Shown: positions 1 to 7,243 of the stretch, piece by piece | How positions within the stretch are numbered: the stretch's first letter is position 1 | Layout: each line of letters starts with the position of its first letter | Assembly (NCBI GenBank): GCA_002452315.1 | Contig: DKFH01000116.1 | Coordinates: forward strand, 13,885-28,282 | Reading direction: 5' to 3' | Length of the DNA stretch: 14,398 bases | Source of the DNA: Anaerolineaceae bacterium UBA6801 | GTDB lineage: Bacteria; Chloroflexota; Anaerolineae; Anaerolineales; Anaerolineaceae | Position numbers and translations under genes: made by a program | The notes under the pieces: generated by a model | What the model was told of the DNA's origin: nothing | What the model saw: only the letters and a program-made list of their open reading frames with translations | Databases searched by the model: none

Positions 1-43
1 GTTGTTTTTTGACGATATAAACTTAGTGGGTTGATCCGTTTGT

Positions 44-343
44 TCAGTCCGCTGGCGGTTGTGCGTCAGCTTCCGGCGCTGCTGGGCGGGGTAAGACGGT
101 CAACTTGATGGCGGTGCGCACCTTGCCCTCAATTTCCACATCCACAAATTCAGGGACAAACATGACCTCAATCCCATCATTGGCTAAATAGCCGGTGGCA
201 AGGATGATAGCCTTGATCGCCTGGTTGACGGCGCCAGCCCCAATCGACTGAACCTCTGCAAAATGGTGTTCTCGGACCACACCTGCGATTGCCCCTGCGA
301 CTGCAGCAGTGCGGGAGTTCGCTGAAACCTTGATGACGCTCAT
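44..343 (-). CDS. spoVS: SpoVS-like (stage V sporulation protein S family) protein
   Basis: A 99-residue protein of the SpoVS family, small Alba-like nucleic-acid-associated proteins first known from Bacillus sporulation but widespread in non-sporulating bacteria such as Chloroflexota and Thermus-Deinococcus. The recognisable features are an N-terminus beginning MSVIKVSANS, the central SIGAGAVNQAIKAI segment, and the strand around VMFVPEFVDVEI. A proline/alanine-rich tail of about 15 residues extends beyond the usual domain. I chose the ATG at 343 because GAGGGAG lies 7 nt before it; the frame stays open 7 codons upstream but without such a site. It stands alone, with its own promoter at 426-454. 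The exact role outside sporulation is unknown; a regulatory or nucleoid function is the family-level guess. Family assignment is confident from the sequence pattern. Confidence 0.92.
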   Translation of the reverse strand: MSVIKVSANSRTAAVAGAIAGVVREHHFAEVQSIGAGAVNQAIKAIILATGYLANDGIEVMFVPEFVDVEIEGKVRTAIKLTVLPRPAAPEADAQPPAD

Positions 344-382
344 GATCTGCTCCCTCGTTTGCATCCCGTTGATTCATAGTTT

Positions 383-413
383 AGAATAACTTAATATTCT
401 GGGGCGCTATTCT
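383..413. repeat. AGAATA/TATTCT inverted repeat in the spoVS leader
   Basis: AGAATA (383-388), a 6-nt spacer ACTTAA, and TATTCT (395-400) form a perfect inverted repeat. A further TATTCT copy lies at 408-413. The set sits just downstream of the predicted start point (about 419) and upstream of the start codon at 343, where an operator would work as a roadblock. The short AT-rich arms could also arise by chance. Confidence 0.4.
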
Positions 414-425
414 ATGATCGATTAA

Positions 426-454
426 ATTTTACAAGATTTTGCGCTAACTCGCAA
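426..454 (-). promoter_or_regulatory. Sigma-70-type promoter of the spoVS-like gene
   Basis: On the minus strand a -35 box TTGCGA (454-449) is followed after exactly 17 bp by a -10 box TAAAAT (431-426). Transcription would begin near 419, giving a leader of about 75 nt before the ATG at 343. Both boxes are close to consensus and correctly spaced, in an AT-rich gap. Confidence 0.6.
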
Positions 455-512
455 GGGGGTTTTTGGATTGTTAGTTTTTAATTAATTGCCCGCAGAGATC
501 TTAATCATCAAC

Positions 513-781
513 TTATTTTTGACATGCCCTGTAACGCTTATACATGCTTGCCCCATGCGTACGGCCGGGGCTGGTGTTCTGGGGTTATCCTGGGAGGTGA
601 GGGAGAGATCCGCCCAGGTGTAACCTTTGACCTGGGCACACTTGAGCATCTCCGAAAAGAGCATCAGGCCAACGCCGGTTTCCCAATACTCCGGAAGGAC
701 CAGCCCGCTTGTGATATCGTTTCTACCAGACTTTGTCTCATTAAAAAGATTGGAGATGGTGGAACATTCTTTCATGCCTAA
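513..781 (-). pseudogene. Frameshifted C-terminal remnant of a GNAT acetyltransferase
   Basis: The minus-strand reading contains a well-preserved GNAT acetyl-CoA-binding region, VLPEYWETGVGLMLFSEML, followed by KGYTWADLSLTSQDN and AVRMG, as in the C-terminal part of roughly 370-residue GNAT proteins common in Chloroflexota. After AVRMG the open frame (ATG at 775, stop at 482) turns into unrelated residues. Adding one G to the GGGG run at 551-554 restores ASMYKRYRACQK and a stop at 513, matching the usual family ending of the form GxxxYKxYRxYEK. The N-terminal three quarters are missing, and a terminator lies immediately upstream. The start at 775 has no convincing ribosome-binding site. I read this as a decayed, truncated gene. 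A sequencing error in the G run could explain the frameshift but not the truncation. Confidence 0.75.
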
Positions 782-817
782 ACTTTTTTCTCAGATCAAC
801 CCAGAATTACAGATCAG

Positions 818-857
818 AAAAGAAAAGACCCTTTGTGGACAATGTCCACAAAGGGTC
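818..857 (-). terminator. Intrinsic terminator after the GPH symporter
   Basis: A perfect 14-bp stem (827-840 with 844-857) closes a 3-nt loop. Read on the minus strand it is followed at once by TTTTCTTTT (826-818). It lies about 100 nt beyond the symporter stop codon and before the GNAT remnant, so it should end the symporter transcript. Confidence 0.92.
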
Positions 858-959
858 GTGGTTCAGGTAACTTTGAACAGTCGGTTGATGGTCAGGCTGT
901 AAAAGTAATCCTTGCTTCTACAGGGGATCTTGATCAATTCAATCAGACCAGCCGCTAAC

Positions 960-2369
960 TTAGACCAGCTCGCTTGTGCCAGGGAGGGGTTTCTTCCCGG
1001 CATACTCAGTCCTGCGGGCAGCACGCCGGATGTCGAGATCTTCAACTATCTGGCGGTGCTGTTTGCGGCCCAGGGGGTAAAAAATGGCAATCAGAATGCC
1101 GGTCACCAGCAACAGCGCCGGGATCGGGCCAACCACCAGCCGGATGCCCAGTAAGGCGCTGGGAGGTTGCACAACATCCTGACCGCTCTGGAAATTGGTC
1201 AGCTGCAGGACCAGCAGCGAAAGCGGCTGCGCAACTGCCATGCCAATCTTACCCAGCAGGGTGACCAGGCTGTAGAACATGCCCTCATTCCGCTCACCGG
1301 TATGCCATTCTTCCCACTCAATCGCATCCGGGATGATCGCCCAGGGTAAAACCTGCCCGGCGCTTAGGCCAATGCCTGCCATCACACATAAGACCAGGAT
1401 CAGCCAGAAGGGCGTCTGCGGGGTCATAAAGATCAGCACCAGCATCACCACAGCCCAAAAGCCAACACCAATGATGTAAGCCCAGCGCTTGTTCCAGTTC
1501 TTCGAAACCCAATTCCAGATCGGTAAAGCAAAAATCGCCGTCACGAAGATGCTGACCATGATGATAAGGTTTTGAGACTGGCGCTGAATGATATGCAGAA
1601 TGAAGAATTGCAGGTTGGATTCAATCACCACAATGGCCATCCAGGTGGCCAGGTACATCAGGGCGCCGAACATGAAGGGTTTATTCTTAAAGGCTGCCCT
1701 GAGGGAGGGCCAGAATTTGGGCAGCTCTTCTGTCTGGTACTCGCGCTTTTCCTTCGTGCCCCAGAACACGCCAAAGATCGGCGCGGCAGCGATGGCCCCT
1801 GCGACGATGGCCATGACCATCACACTGCGTGAAGTGGCCAGGTTCCAGTTATTGCCCACAATCAGCAACGGCAAAATATAGGCCGTGAGGCTGCCAATGA
1901 TATTGAACATCATCCTGAAGCTGGTCAGCTTTGTGCGCTCATCGTAATCCGATGTCAATTCCGGTGTAAGGGCGAAATAGGGCATATAAACAACAGTCGC
2001 CAGCGCTTCATAAATAATATATGCCAATGAATAATAGATGACCAATCCGGTTTGATCAAAATTGGGGCTGAGCCATAGCAGGATAAAGGATAATCCAAAG
2101 GGAATCGCACCGAACAACAAAAAAGGACGGCGGCGGCCGTACTTTGAGCGGGTGCGATCCGAGATATAACCGACCAGCAAGTCATTGACAAAGTCCCAAC
2201 TCCGGCCAACGAACAAAATAATAGCCACCAAGCCAGGCTGCAAGCCAACCACCGTCACCATAAAGACGGCAAAAAAGGCGGTGATGATGGAATTATTCAT
2301 GCTGAAGCCAAAATCCCCCATCCCATACAGCAAATTTGTGATCAAAGGAAGTTTATCTTTTTTCTCCAC
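960..2369 (-). CDS. GPH-family sugar:cation symporter (MFS)
   Basis: A polytopic inner-membrane transporter of about 469 residues with roughly 12 hydrophobic segments. The segment RSWDFVNDLLVGYISDRTRS followed by KYGRRRP (about residues 56-82) is the signature loop between helices 2 and 3 of the glycoside-pentoside-hexuronide:cation symporter family (MelB/XynP/GusB type). Family members import oligosaccharides, glycosides or hexuronides with H+ or Na+. The substrate cannot be told here because no glycosidase or regulator gene is adjacent. The frame opens at a TTG at 2402, but I chose the GTG at 2369: AGGAG lies 7 nt before it, and the protein then begins MEKKDKLPLITN, a normal family start. 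A dyad just upstream may be an operator, and a strong terminator follows. The gene appears to be a single-gene transcription unit. Confidence 0.9.
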   Translation of the reverse strand: MEKKDKLPLITNLLYGMGDFGFSMNNSIITAFFAVFMVTVVGLQPGLVAIILFVGRSWDFVNDLLVGYISDRTRSKYGRRRPFLLFGAIPFGLSFILLWLSPNFDQTGLVIYYSLAYIIYEALATVVYMPYFALTPELTSDYDERTKLTSFRMMFNIIGSLTAYILPLLIVGNNWNLATSRSVMVMAIVAGAIAAAPIFGVFWGTKEKREYQTEELPKFWPSLRAAFKNKPFMFGALMYLATWMAIVVIESNLQFFILHIIQRQSQNLIIMVSIFVTAIFALPIWNWVSKNWNKRWAYIIGVGFWAVVMLVLIFMTPQTPFWLILVLCVMAGIGLSAGQVLPWAIIPDAIEWEEWHTGERNEGMFYSLVTLLGKIGMAVAQPLSLLVLQLTNFQSGQDVVQPPSALLGIRLVVGPIPALLLVTGILIAIFYPLGRKQHRQIVEDLDIRRAARRTEYAGKKPLPGTSELV

Positions 2370-2395
2370 GGGTCTGCTCCTGTATTTTATAAAAT

Positions 2396-2417
2396 TTGTC
2401 AATTAATTAACACACAA
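2396..2417. promoter_or_regulatory. Candidate operator dyad upstream of the symporter
   Basis: TTGT-N3-TTAATTAA-N3-ACAA forms an interrupted 22-bp dyad 27 bp before the chosen GTG start of the symporter. The same stretch includes TTGACA on the minus strand, resembling a -35 box, though no -10 box sits at the right distance. A sugar transporter is a likely target for a local repressor, but no regulator is encoded nearby. The AT-rich composition makes chance occurrence possible. Confidence 0.3.
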
Positions 2418-2623
2418 TGTTTACTTTAGTTATGCTTTCAGGCATGATCTTTCCGATGCGGTGTGGATTTTCAATAATTTTTGGGATCCGCTAAATGAGG
2501 TTTTCTGATCAACAATCAAGATGGCTCCAATTAATGAAATCACCTGATTGTAACATTAATTTTAGTTTTGCAACCCTTTTCCCCGGGGCGACCATTCAGT
2601 CAACCATCCAGATCGGTAATCTC

Positions 2624-3457
2624 CTAAAAACCTTTTTCAGGCTGGTTTTCACCCCCCAGCAACCTTTGCAGCATCTCAAAATCAACCCGCGAGGTCATAT
2701 CGATGCTGATAGGCGTGACGGCGACCCGTTTATCGACTACCAGGGCATACACATCGCCATCAGGTTCCAGTTGGCCAGGGTCATAGCGGATTTGATAGCC
2801 CACTGGCCCGCGTTCATAAAGCGATTCTCTGCGCGGCGTTGCTGGCATGTAGTACCGAGCCCGGGAATGGCGGGTGAGGGCCCAGGGCGTCTCCGGTGTG
2901 GCCCCGCGGGGCACATCAATCTTGAGCACATCCACATCAAAGGGCAGTGCTTGTGTGAGCATCACCCGGGCAAATTTTTGGGTGAAATGGGCTGCTGCGC
3001 TGAAATCAATGTCTTTTGAGAGGTTCAGATGATGTTCCTGCCCGGTTTGCAATGAAACCGCCATCGCAGGGATGCCTGCCGAGGCCGCTTCCAGGGCAGC
3101 GCCAACGGTACCGGAAATCGTCAACCCGGCGCCGATATTTTCACCATAATTGATGCCGGAAACCACCAAAGCCGGGTTACCCTTGATCACATCCAGGATA
3201 CCGTGCACCACGGCCTGCCCGGGTGAACCATCCACGGCATACACAGTCCAATCGCGCCCGTTGACATGCAGGGTCAGCGCTTCAATAATTCCGGTTGATT
3301 CTGCCGGCATGCTGTGTCCCTTACTGGTCTGCTGGTGCAGCGGTGCCACCACATGGACGAACCCCAGGGGGTCCAGGGCTTCGGCCGCCGCCCACAGGCC
3401 GGGTGAATGGATGCTGTCATCGTTGGTCAGGAGGATTTGTGTTGTTTTATCGTTCAT
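2624..3457 (-). CDS. surE: SurE 5'/3'-nucleotidase (survival protein E)
   Basis: A 277-residue SurE-family phosphatase, which removes phosphate from nucleoside 5'- and 3'-monophosphates and, in some members, short polyphosphate; cytoplasmic and divalent-metal dependent. The metal-binding signature is visible: TNDD at residues 11-14, a serine in the QQTSKGHSM loop (around 42-50), SGINYGENIGAG (100-111) with the metal-ligand Asn 103, and the helix start SGTVGAALEA. The usual TNDDG is TNDDS here, a mild departure next to the metal ligands. The length is slightly above the usual 250-270. The ATG at 3457 is the only sensible start for the conserved N-terminus, yet no Shine-Dalgarno sequence precedes it, so initiation may be weak or leaderless. 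It lies 143 bp beyond sufE, with a small hairpin between them, so it is probably transcribed separately. Confidence 0.95.
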   Translation of the reverse strand: MNDKTTQILLTNDDSIHSPGLWAAAEALDPLGFVHVVAPLHQQTSKGHSMPAESTGIIEALTLHVNGRDWTVYAVDGSPGQAVVHGILDVIKGNPALVVSGINYGENIGAGLTISGTVGAALEAASAGIPAMAVSLQTGQEHHLNLSKDIDFSAAAHFTQKFARVMLTQALPFDVDVLKIDVPRGATPETPWALTRHSRARYYMPATPRRESLYERGPVGYQIRYDPGQLEPDGDVYALVVDKRVAVTPISIDMTSRVDFEMLQRLLGGENQPEKGF

Positions 3458-3574
3458 GGGTATCTATTGTAACTTATGATGATTAAAACAGCCATCCGCT
3501 CAATTGAACCATGCAGTCTTTATTCGCCTGTCATGGTAAAGCGGTGTGAGTGGGTGTTGGCAATGGAAATAAGC

Positions 3575-3589
3575 CCCAAACTATTTGGG
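3575..3589 (-). terminator. Weak hairpin after sufE
   Basis: CCCAAA (3575-3580), a 3-nt loop and TTTGGG (3584-3589) form a 6-bp stem just beyond the sufE stop codon. On the minus strand it is followed by GCTTATTT rather than a clean U run, so any termination would be partial. Confidence 0.35.
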
Positions 3590-3600
3590 TTGAAAAAATT

Positions 3601-4026
3601 TTATGGGGTCTCCCCCGCGCATTTTGCCGCAAAGGCTTTGATCTGATCAATCATGGCCATCAAGCCATTGGCACGCTGGGACGAGAGGTGCTGATCCAGG
3701 CCAATCTCTTTGAAAAAGGTCAGGTCAGCAGTGAGTACGGCTTGAGCGGGTTGTCCCGAAAACACCTGCAGCAACAAGGCGGCCAACCCTTTGACGATCA
3801 ACGAATCACTGTCAGCCTGCAGGTAAACCTTACCCTGGCGGCATTCCCGGTGCAGCCACACCAGGGATTGGCAGCCCCGCACGATGTTCTCCTCCGTGCG
3901 ATAGGCTTCAGGCAAGGGCGGGTTTTTCTGTCCCAGCTCAATCAGGTAAGCGTAACGCTCATCCCATTCGGGCAAGAAGGAAAAATCATCAACAATCTGT
4001 GCCTGGACCTCCGGGATGCTTGGCAT
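3601..4026 (-). CDS. sufE: SufE cysteine-desulfurase sulfur acceptor
   Basis: A 141-residue SufE-family protein. SufE takes persulfide sulfur from the active-site cysteine of SufS and passes it on for Fe-S cluster assembly. The reactive cysteine is visible as Cys52 in VRGCQS, matching the conserved position near residue 51 in the family, and the later KGLAALLLQVFSGQ helix is also typical. The ATG lies only 3 nt after the sufS stop codon and its own ribosome-binding site is weak, so translation is probably coupled to sufS. The pairing with sufS immediately upstream confirms the role. The length is normal for the family. Confidence 0.95.
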   Translation of the reverse strand: MPSIPEVQAQIVDDFSFLPEWDERYAYLIELGQKNPPLPEAYRTEENIVRGCQSLVWLHRECRQGKVYLQADSDSLIVKGLAALLLQVFSGQPAQAVLTADLTFFKEIGLDQHLSSQRANGLMAMIDQIKAFAAKCAGETP

Positions 4027-4029
4027 AGG

Positions 4030-5253
4030 TTACCGACCTAACATTTTCAGAACATTGTGAATAGCTTCCACGAGCGCGTCAATATCCTCGTGGGTGTTGT
4101 AGAGCGTCAGGGACGCCCTGACGGTGCCATCGATATGCAGAGCGGTCATAATCGGCTGTGTGCAGTGGTGCCCGGTGCGCACAGCCACCCCGCGGGTATC
4201 CAGCAGGGTGCCCAGGTCATAATGGTGCACGCCCTCAATATTGAAGGCCAAAATGCTGGTGCGCTGTTTGGCGTTGCCATAGAGCTTCAAACCTTCGATC
4301 TCCAGCAGCCGCGCCCGCCCATAAGCCAAAACCTCATCTTCGTGCGCCATGATGGCGTTGAAATCGAGGGCATTCAGGTAGTCAATGGCCGCAGCCAGCC
4401 CAATCGGCCCAACGATGTTGGGCGTGCCAGCCTCAAACTTGAAGGGGGGTTTATTGTAGGTGGTCTTCTCCACCGTCACCTGGTCGATCATCTCGCCCCC
4501 GCCCTGGTAAGGCGGGATGGCGTCCAGCCAGCGCTCCTTCCCGTACAGCACGCCGATACCGGTCGGCCCGTAGATCTTGTGGCCGGAAAAGGCATAAAAA
4601 TCCGCATCCAGCGCCAACACATCATGCTCGATGTGCTGAACCGATTGGGCAGCATCCACCAGCACAGCAGCGCCGGCCTCATGCGCCATTTGGATGATCT
4701 TCTTGGCCGGGTTGACCGTGCCAAGCGAGTTGGAGACGTGGTTGAAGGCTACCATGCGGGTCTTGTCGCTCAGCAGGGTCTCGTAGATATCCAAACGGAG
4801 CTCGCCATTGTCATCAAAGGGGATCACTTTGAAGTTGGCCCCGCGCCTCTCGCACATCATCTGCCAGGGCACAAAGTTGGAGTGGTGTTCCAGCTCGGTG
4901 ACGATCACATCATCGCCCGGGTTGACAAAAGCCTCCCCGAAGGAAAAAGCCACCAGGTTGATCGCTTCCGTCGTCCCCCGGGTGAAGATGATTTCATGGG
5001 GGTGTTCGGCGTTGACATAGTGTTGCACGGTTTTGCGGGCAGCTTCGTGGGCTTCAGTGGCCAGGTTGGCAAGGTGATGCGTGCCGCGATGGATATTGCT
5101 GTTATAGCGGGTGTAATAATCAACGATCGTGTCGATCACCGACTGAGGTTTTTGGGTGGTGGCGGCATTATCCAGGTAGACCAGGGGTTTACCATGAACC
5201 TTTGTGCCTAATACCGGGAAATCAGCGCGAATTTTTTGGATGTCGATGGCCAT
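4030..5253 (-). CDS. sufS: SufS cysteine desulfurase
   Basis: A 407-residue PLP-dependent group II cysteine desulfurase. It converts L-cysteine to L-alanine and leaves a persulfide that is handed to SufE, encoded 3 nt downstream. The PLP lysine is in FSGHKIYGPTG and the persulfide cysteine in RTGHHCTQP. Counted from the ATG at 5253 these are Lys226 and Cys364, the same numbers as in E. coli SufS. That agreement supports the second of two adjacent ATG codons, as does AAAGG placed 5 nt before it. The ATG at 5256 would leave only 2 nt. The substrate-binding RASL (Arg379) is also present. The scaffold genes sufBCD are not in this window, so they must lie elsewhere. An upstream gap of 102 bp without a clear terminator leaves co-transcription with the preceding fusion gene possible. 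Confidence 0.96.
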   Translation of the reverse strand: MAIDIQKIRADFPVLGTKVHGKPLVYLDNAATTQKPQSVIDTIVDYYTRYNSNIHRGTHHLANLATEAHEAARKTVQHYVNAEHPHEIIFTRGTTEAINLVAFSFGEAFVNPGDDVIVTELEHHSNFVPWQMMCERRGANFKVIPFDDNGELRLDIYETLLSDKTRMVAFNHVSNSLGTVNPAKKIIQMAHEAGAAVLVDAAQSVQHIEHDVLALDADFYAFSGHKIYGPTGIGVLYGKERWLDAIPPYQGGGEMIDQVTVEKTTYNKPPFKFEAGTPNIVGPIGLAAAIDYLNALDFNAIMAHEDEVLAYGRARLLEIEGLKLYGNAKQRTSILAFNIEGVHHYDLGTLLDTRGVAVRTGHHCTQPIMTALHIDGTVRASLTLYNTHEDIDALVEAIHNVLKMLGR

Positions 5254-5355
5254 CATATCCTTTATTGATTAATTTTTTCGTCATGCAATTTTACCACCCA
5301 AGCGCTGCGCATGGAAAGCCATGCACCACCTTCGCCATCCCGGCCAGGCCGGTGG

Positions 5356-7146
5356 TTAATAAAAAGTCGTCCGAATTACCGGCTGGAACAGGTGCTTGCG
5401 ATGCGCACAGGCCGGGTCAAGCGCACATGCTGGGCAGATGGGCTCTGTCATTTCAGGGCAGTGCTGGCGGTTGTAGTTAAAGGCGATATGGTCCACCGCA
5501 CCCATGCTCAATCCCGACACATCAACCAGCTTTTGGATGGTGCGGTAACAGGCATAGCGGATGGCCCATTCCTCCTCCACAGAGACCAAAGCCCGCAGGG
5601 CAATTTTTTCTCGCATGGCAGCATCAAGGACCTCTACCAAACCGGTCCGCAAGCAAAACCGCATCACGTGGTAATCAATCACCGGCTGAATTGCCTCATC
5701 GGCAGAAATGCGTAAAAAGCCTTCCGGCCGTTCCTTGAGGATCATCGCCAGCAGGTTGGACTTCTTACGAAAAGGATCTTCCTTATAGCCGCCAACATGA
5801 TCCAGGATTGACAGGAAGGTTTTGAGAGGTTTTTCCGTCTGGTTCGCTCGCCCCAAAATTGCCTGGGGCGTCAACCCGAGGGCGCGCATATCCTTTCCGT
5901 AAGCCTGCGCCATACCCAGGTGCAGGTCCACCGCCGGCATTGGGTTAGAGCCGTCATCCGCGCGGAACAAAGTCAGCATTTCTGTTATGTCCGTTTCGGC
6001 TTGCCGCTGCGGGGAATAAAAGCCTACATCATCATCCAGCGGGCGCAGATAAGCATAGGAGAGGTAAGTTGAGCCCTTGCATTGATGCCCATCAATGGTG
6101 GCAATCAGTGGGTGGCTGTAGCGGCCCTGTGCAACATGCCAAAAGCTGAACTGCTGCAATGTCTGCACAAAGAAGTAGTCCACTGCGCCTGGGTGCCCGA
6201 CCGGCGGGTAGTAATCGCTGACAAAAGTGACCGGTTCCGCTTCTGGTATGGTTTTCATCACCTCGGCCAGGCGCGCCACCTGATCGTCATCGATTCTCAC
6301 TCGCTCATCCAGTGGAATGGCGGGTGGATCCTGCTCAAACAGCAGTGCTGTCGGGCCGACATGCTGAATGGCTTCCGATGCCAGCACCATGGCCCGACGC
6401 GCGGCCATGATTGGATGGGCGCCTTGCAGCACATGCGACAACGTCGCTCCACAGAAAGTATCTCCTGCACCGGTTGGGTCCAACACCCCTGTGGGAATGG
6501 CTGGCAGCTCAGTTTTGTAATCGCCCTGGATCACCAACGCCCCGGTCTGGCCACGGGTGATCCACAAAACCTTCCCCGGCTCAGTCATAGCCTGATCCAG
6601 TGAACCAAAATAAGCCCTGGCCTCCACCTCGTTGAGGAAGATCAGGTCCACCAGTTCAAATAAGCGCTCTACCTGGGCCGGGTCTTCTTCAATCAGGCTC
6701 AGATGGCTTCCACAAGAGATCCGCACAGCGCCATGCGCTCGGCAGGCTTCTGCAAACCTGAGCTGCTGGTGAGCTCGTCCCAGCGGGGTGATATGAACAG
6801 CATCGTAGGCAGAAAGATCATGCGGCAGCCCGGCTGGATCCATCCGCACTTCTGCCCCGGCGAAAAAAGACAGGTAGGTCGCTTGATCACCAGAGTGGGC
6901 GATCTCAAAGTGGGGAATGTCCTCACCCCTAACGGTTGGGCCGAGCCAGGCCTCCAATCGGCTGGACAGGGGCTGCAAGGGGTCCGGCATGGGGTCTGGT
7001 TTTGGGCTGAACATGGAGACCTGGCAGCCGCTGCGATGGGCAGCCAGCGCAGTATACAAGCCAGCCCCGCCAGCTGAAGGCTCAACCTGGTGGTGAACAT
7101 GCAGCCGATCAAGGGACGGCCCGCCAATGACAAGTAAATGCGGCAT
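5356..7146 (-). CDS. PfkB nucleoside/sugar kinase fused to a Qng1 (DUF2419)-like glycosidase domain
   Basis: A 596-residue two-domain protein. Residues about 1-275 are a PfkB/ribokinase-family kinase: an N-terminal GG sugar-site motif (SAGGAGLYTA, about 24-33) and the anion-hole/catalytic motif DPTGAGDTFCGA (223-234). Residues about 305-596 align by eye with the DUF2419 queuosine-salvage family (human QNG1): AVDYFFVQTLQQFSFW (321-336), the GYKEDPFRKK stretch (453-462), VIDYHVMRFCLRTG (489-502, compare FADYRLPQVLAHLG in QNG1), EEEWAIRYACY (524-534), and a terminal RTTFY like the RCIYY ending of QNG1. Qng1 is known to hydrolyse queuosine 5'-monophosphate to queuine. Four cysteines (563, 571, 574, 580) in a C-X7-C-X2-C-X5-C pattern sit just before the C-terminus and are absent from human QNG1. 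I chose the ATG at 7146 because GGAGG lies 5 nt before it; the TTG at 7158 has no such site. The kinase domain is certain; the glycosidase family is probable; the queuosine substrate is inferred. Confidence 0.82.
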   Translation of the reverse strand: MPHLLVIGGPSLDRLHVHHQVEPSAGGAGLYTALAAHRSGCQVSMFSPKPDPMPDPLQPLSSRLEAWLGPTVRGEDIPHFEIAHSGDQATYLSFFAGAEVRMDPAGLPHDLSAYDAVHITPLGRAHQQLRFAEACRAHGAVRISCGSHLSLIEEDPAQVERLFELVDLIFLNEVEARAYFGSLDQAMTEPGKVLWITRGQTGALVIQGDYKTELPAIPTGVLDPTGAGDTFCGATLSHVLQGAHPIMAARRAMVLASEAIQHVGPTALLFEQDPPAIPLDERVRIDDDQVARLAEVMKTIPEAEPVTFVSDYYPPVGHPGAVDYFFVQTLQQFSFWHVAQGRYSHPLIATIDGHQCKGSTYLSYAYLRPLDDDVGFYSPQRQAETDITEMLTLFRADDGSNPMPAVDLHLGMAQAYGKDMRALGLTPQAILGRANQTEKPLKTFLSILDHVGGYKEDPFRKKSNLLAMILKERPEGFLRISADEAIQPVIDYHVMRFCLRTGLVEVLDAAMREKIALRALVSVEEEWAIRYACYRTIQKLVDVSGLSMGAVDHIAFNYNRQHCPEMTEPICPACALDPACAHRKHLFQPVIRTTFY

Positions 7147-7205
7147 AAACTCCTCCAATAGGACGGTACAATCTCAGTTTGTTTACCTAAGAAAGTGGAA
7201 AATTC

Positions 7206-7243
7206 ATTGCATCAACTGCCCAAGATTGGTAAGTTAATGCAAT
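7206..7243. repeat. Imperfect inverted repeat behind the phosphoesterase/SAM-hydrolase gene
   Basis: ATTGCAT at 7206-7212 pairs with ATGCAAT at 7237-7243. The pairing continues past one mismatch through AACT/AGTT, enclosing a loop of about 14 nt. It touches the stop codon of the preceding gene. On the minus strand it is followed by GAATTTTCC, a poor U tract. It may be a weak terminator, an mRNA-end hairpin or an operator ahead of the PfkB fusion gene. Confidence 0.4.

Noticed and set aside
524..902. Overlapping plus-strand frames across the GNAT remnant and terminator
   Set aside because: One runs straight through the perfect terminator stem and both are antisense to recognisable GNAT sequence.
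863..1045. A 60-codon minus-strand frame overlapping the end of the symporter
   Set aside because: Most of it lies in another frame of the symporter gene and no motif is seen.
2495..3019. A 174-codon plus-strand open frame across the end of surE
   Set aside because: It mostly overlaps surE in antisense and has no recognisable domain.
4057..5211. A 384-codon open frame on the plus strand opposite sufS
   Set aside because: It is antisense to a gene with every catalytic residue in place; its translation has no family motif and arises from the codon pattern of sufS.
5310..5360. Small GC-rich hairpins (GCATGG/CCATGC and CCGGCC/GGCCGG) between the fusion gene and sufS as a terminator
   Set aside because: Neither is followed by a U run on the minus strand, so I did not call termination there.
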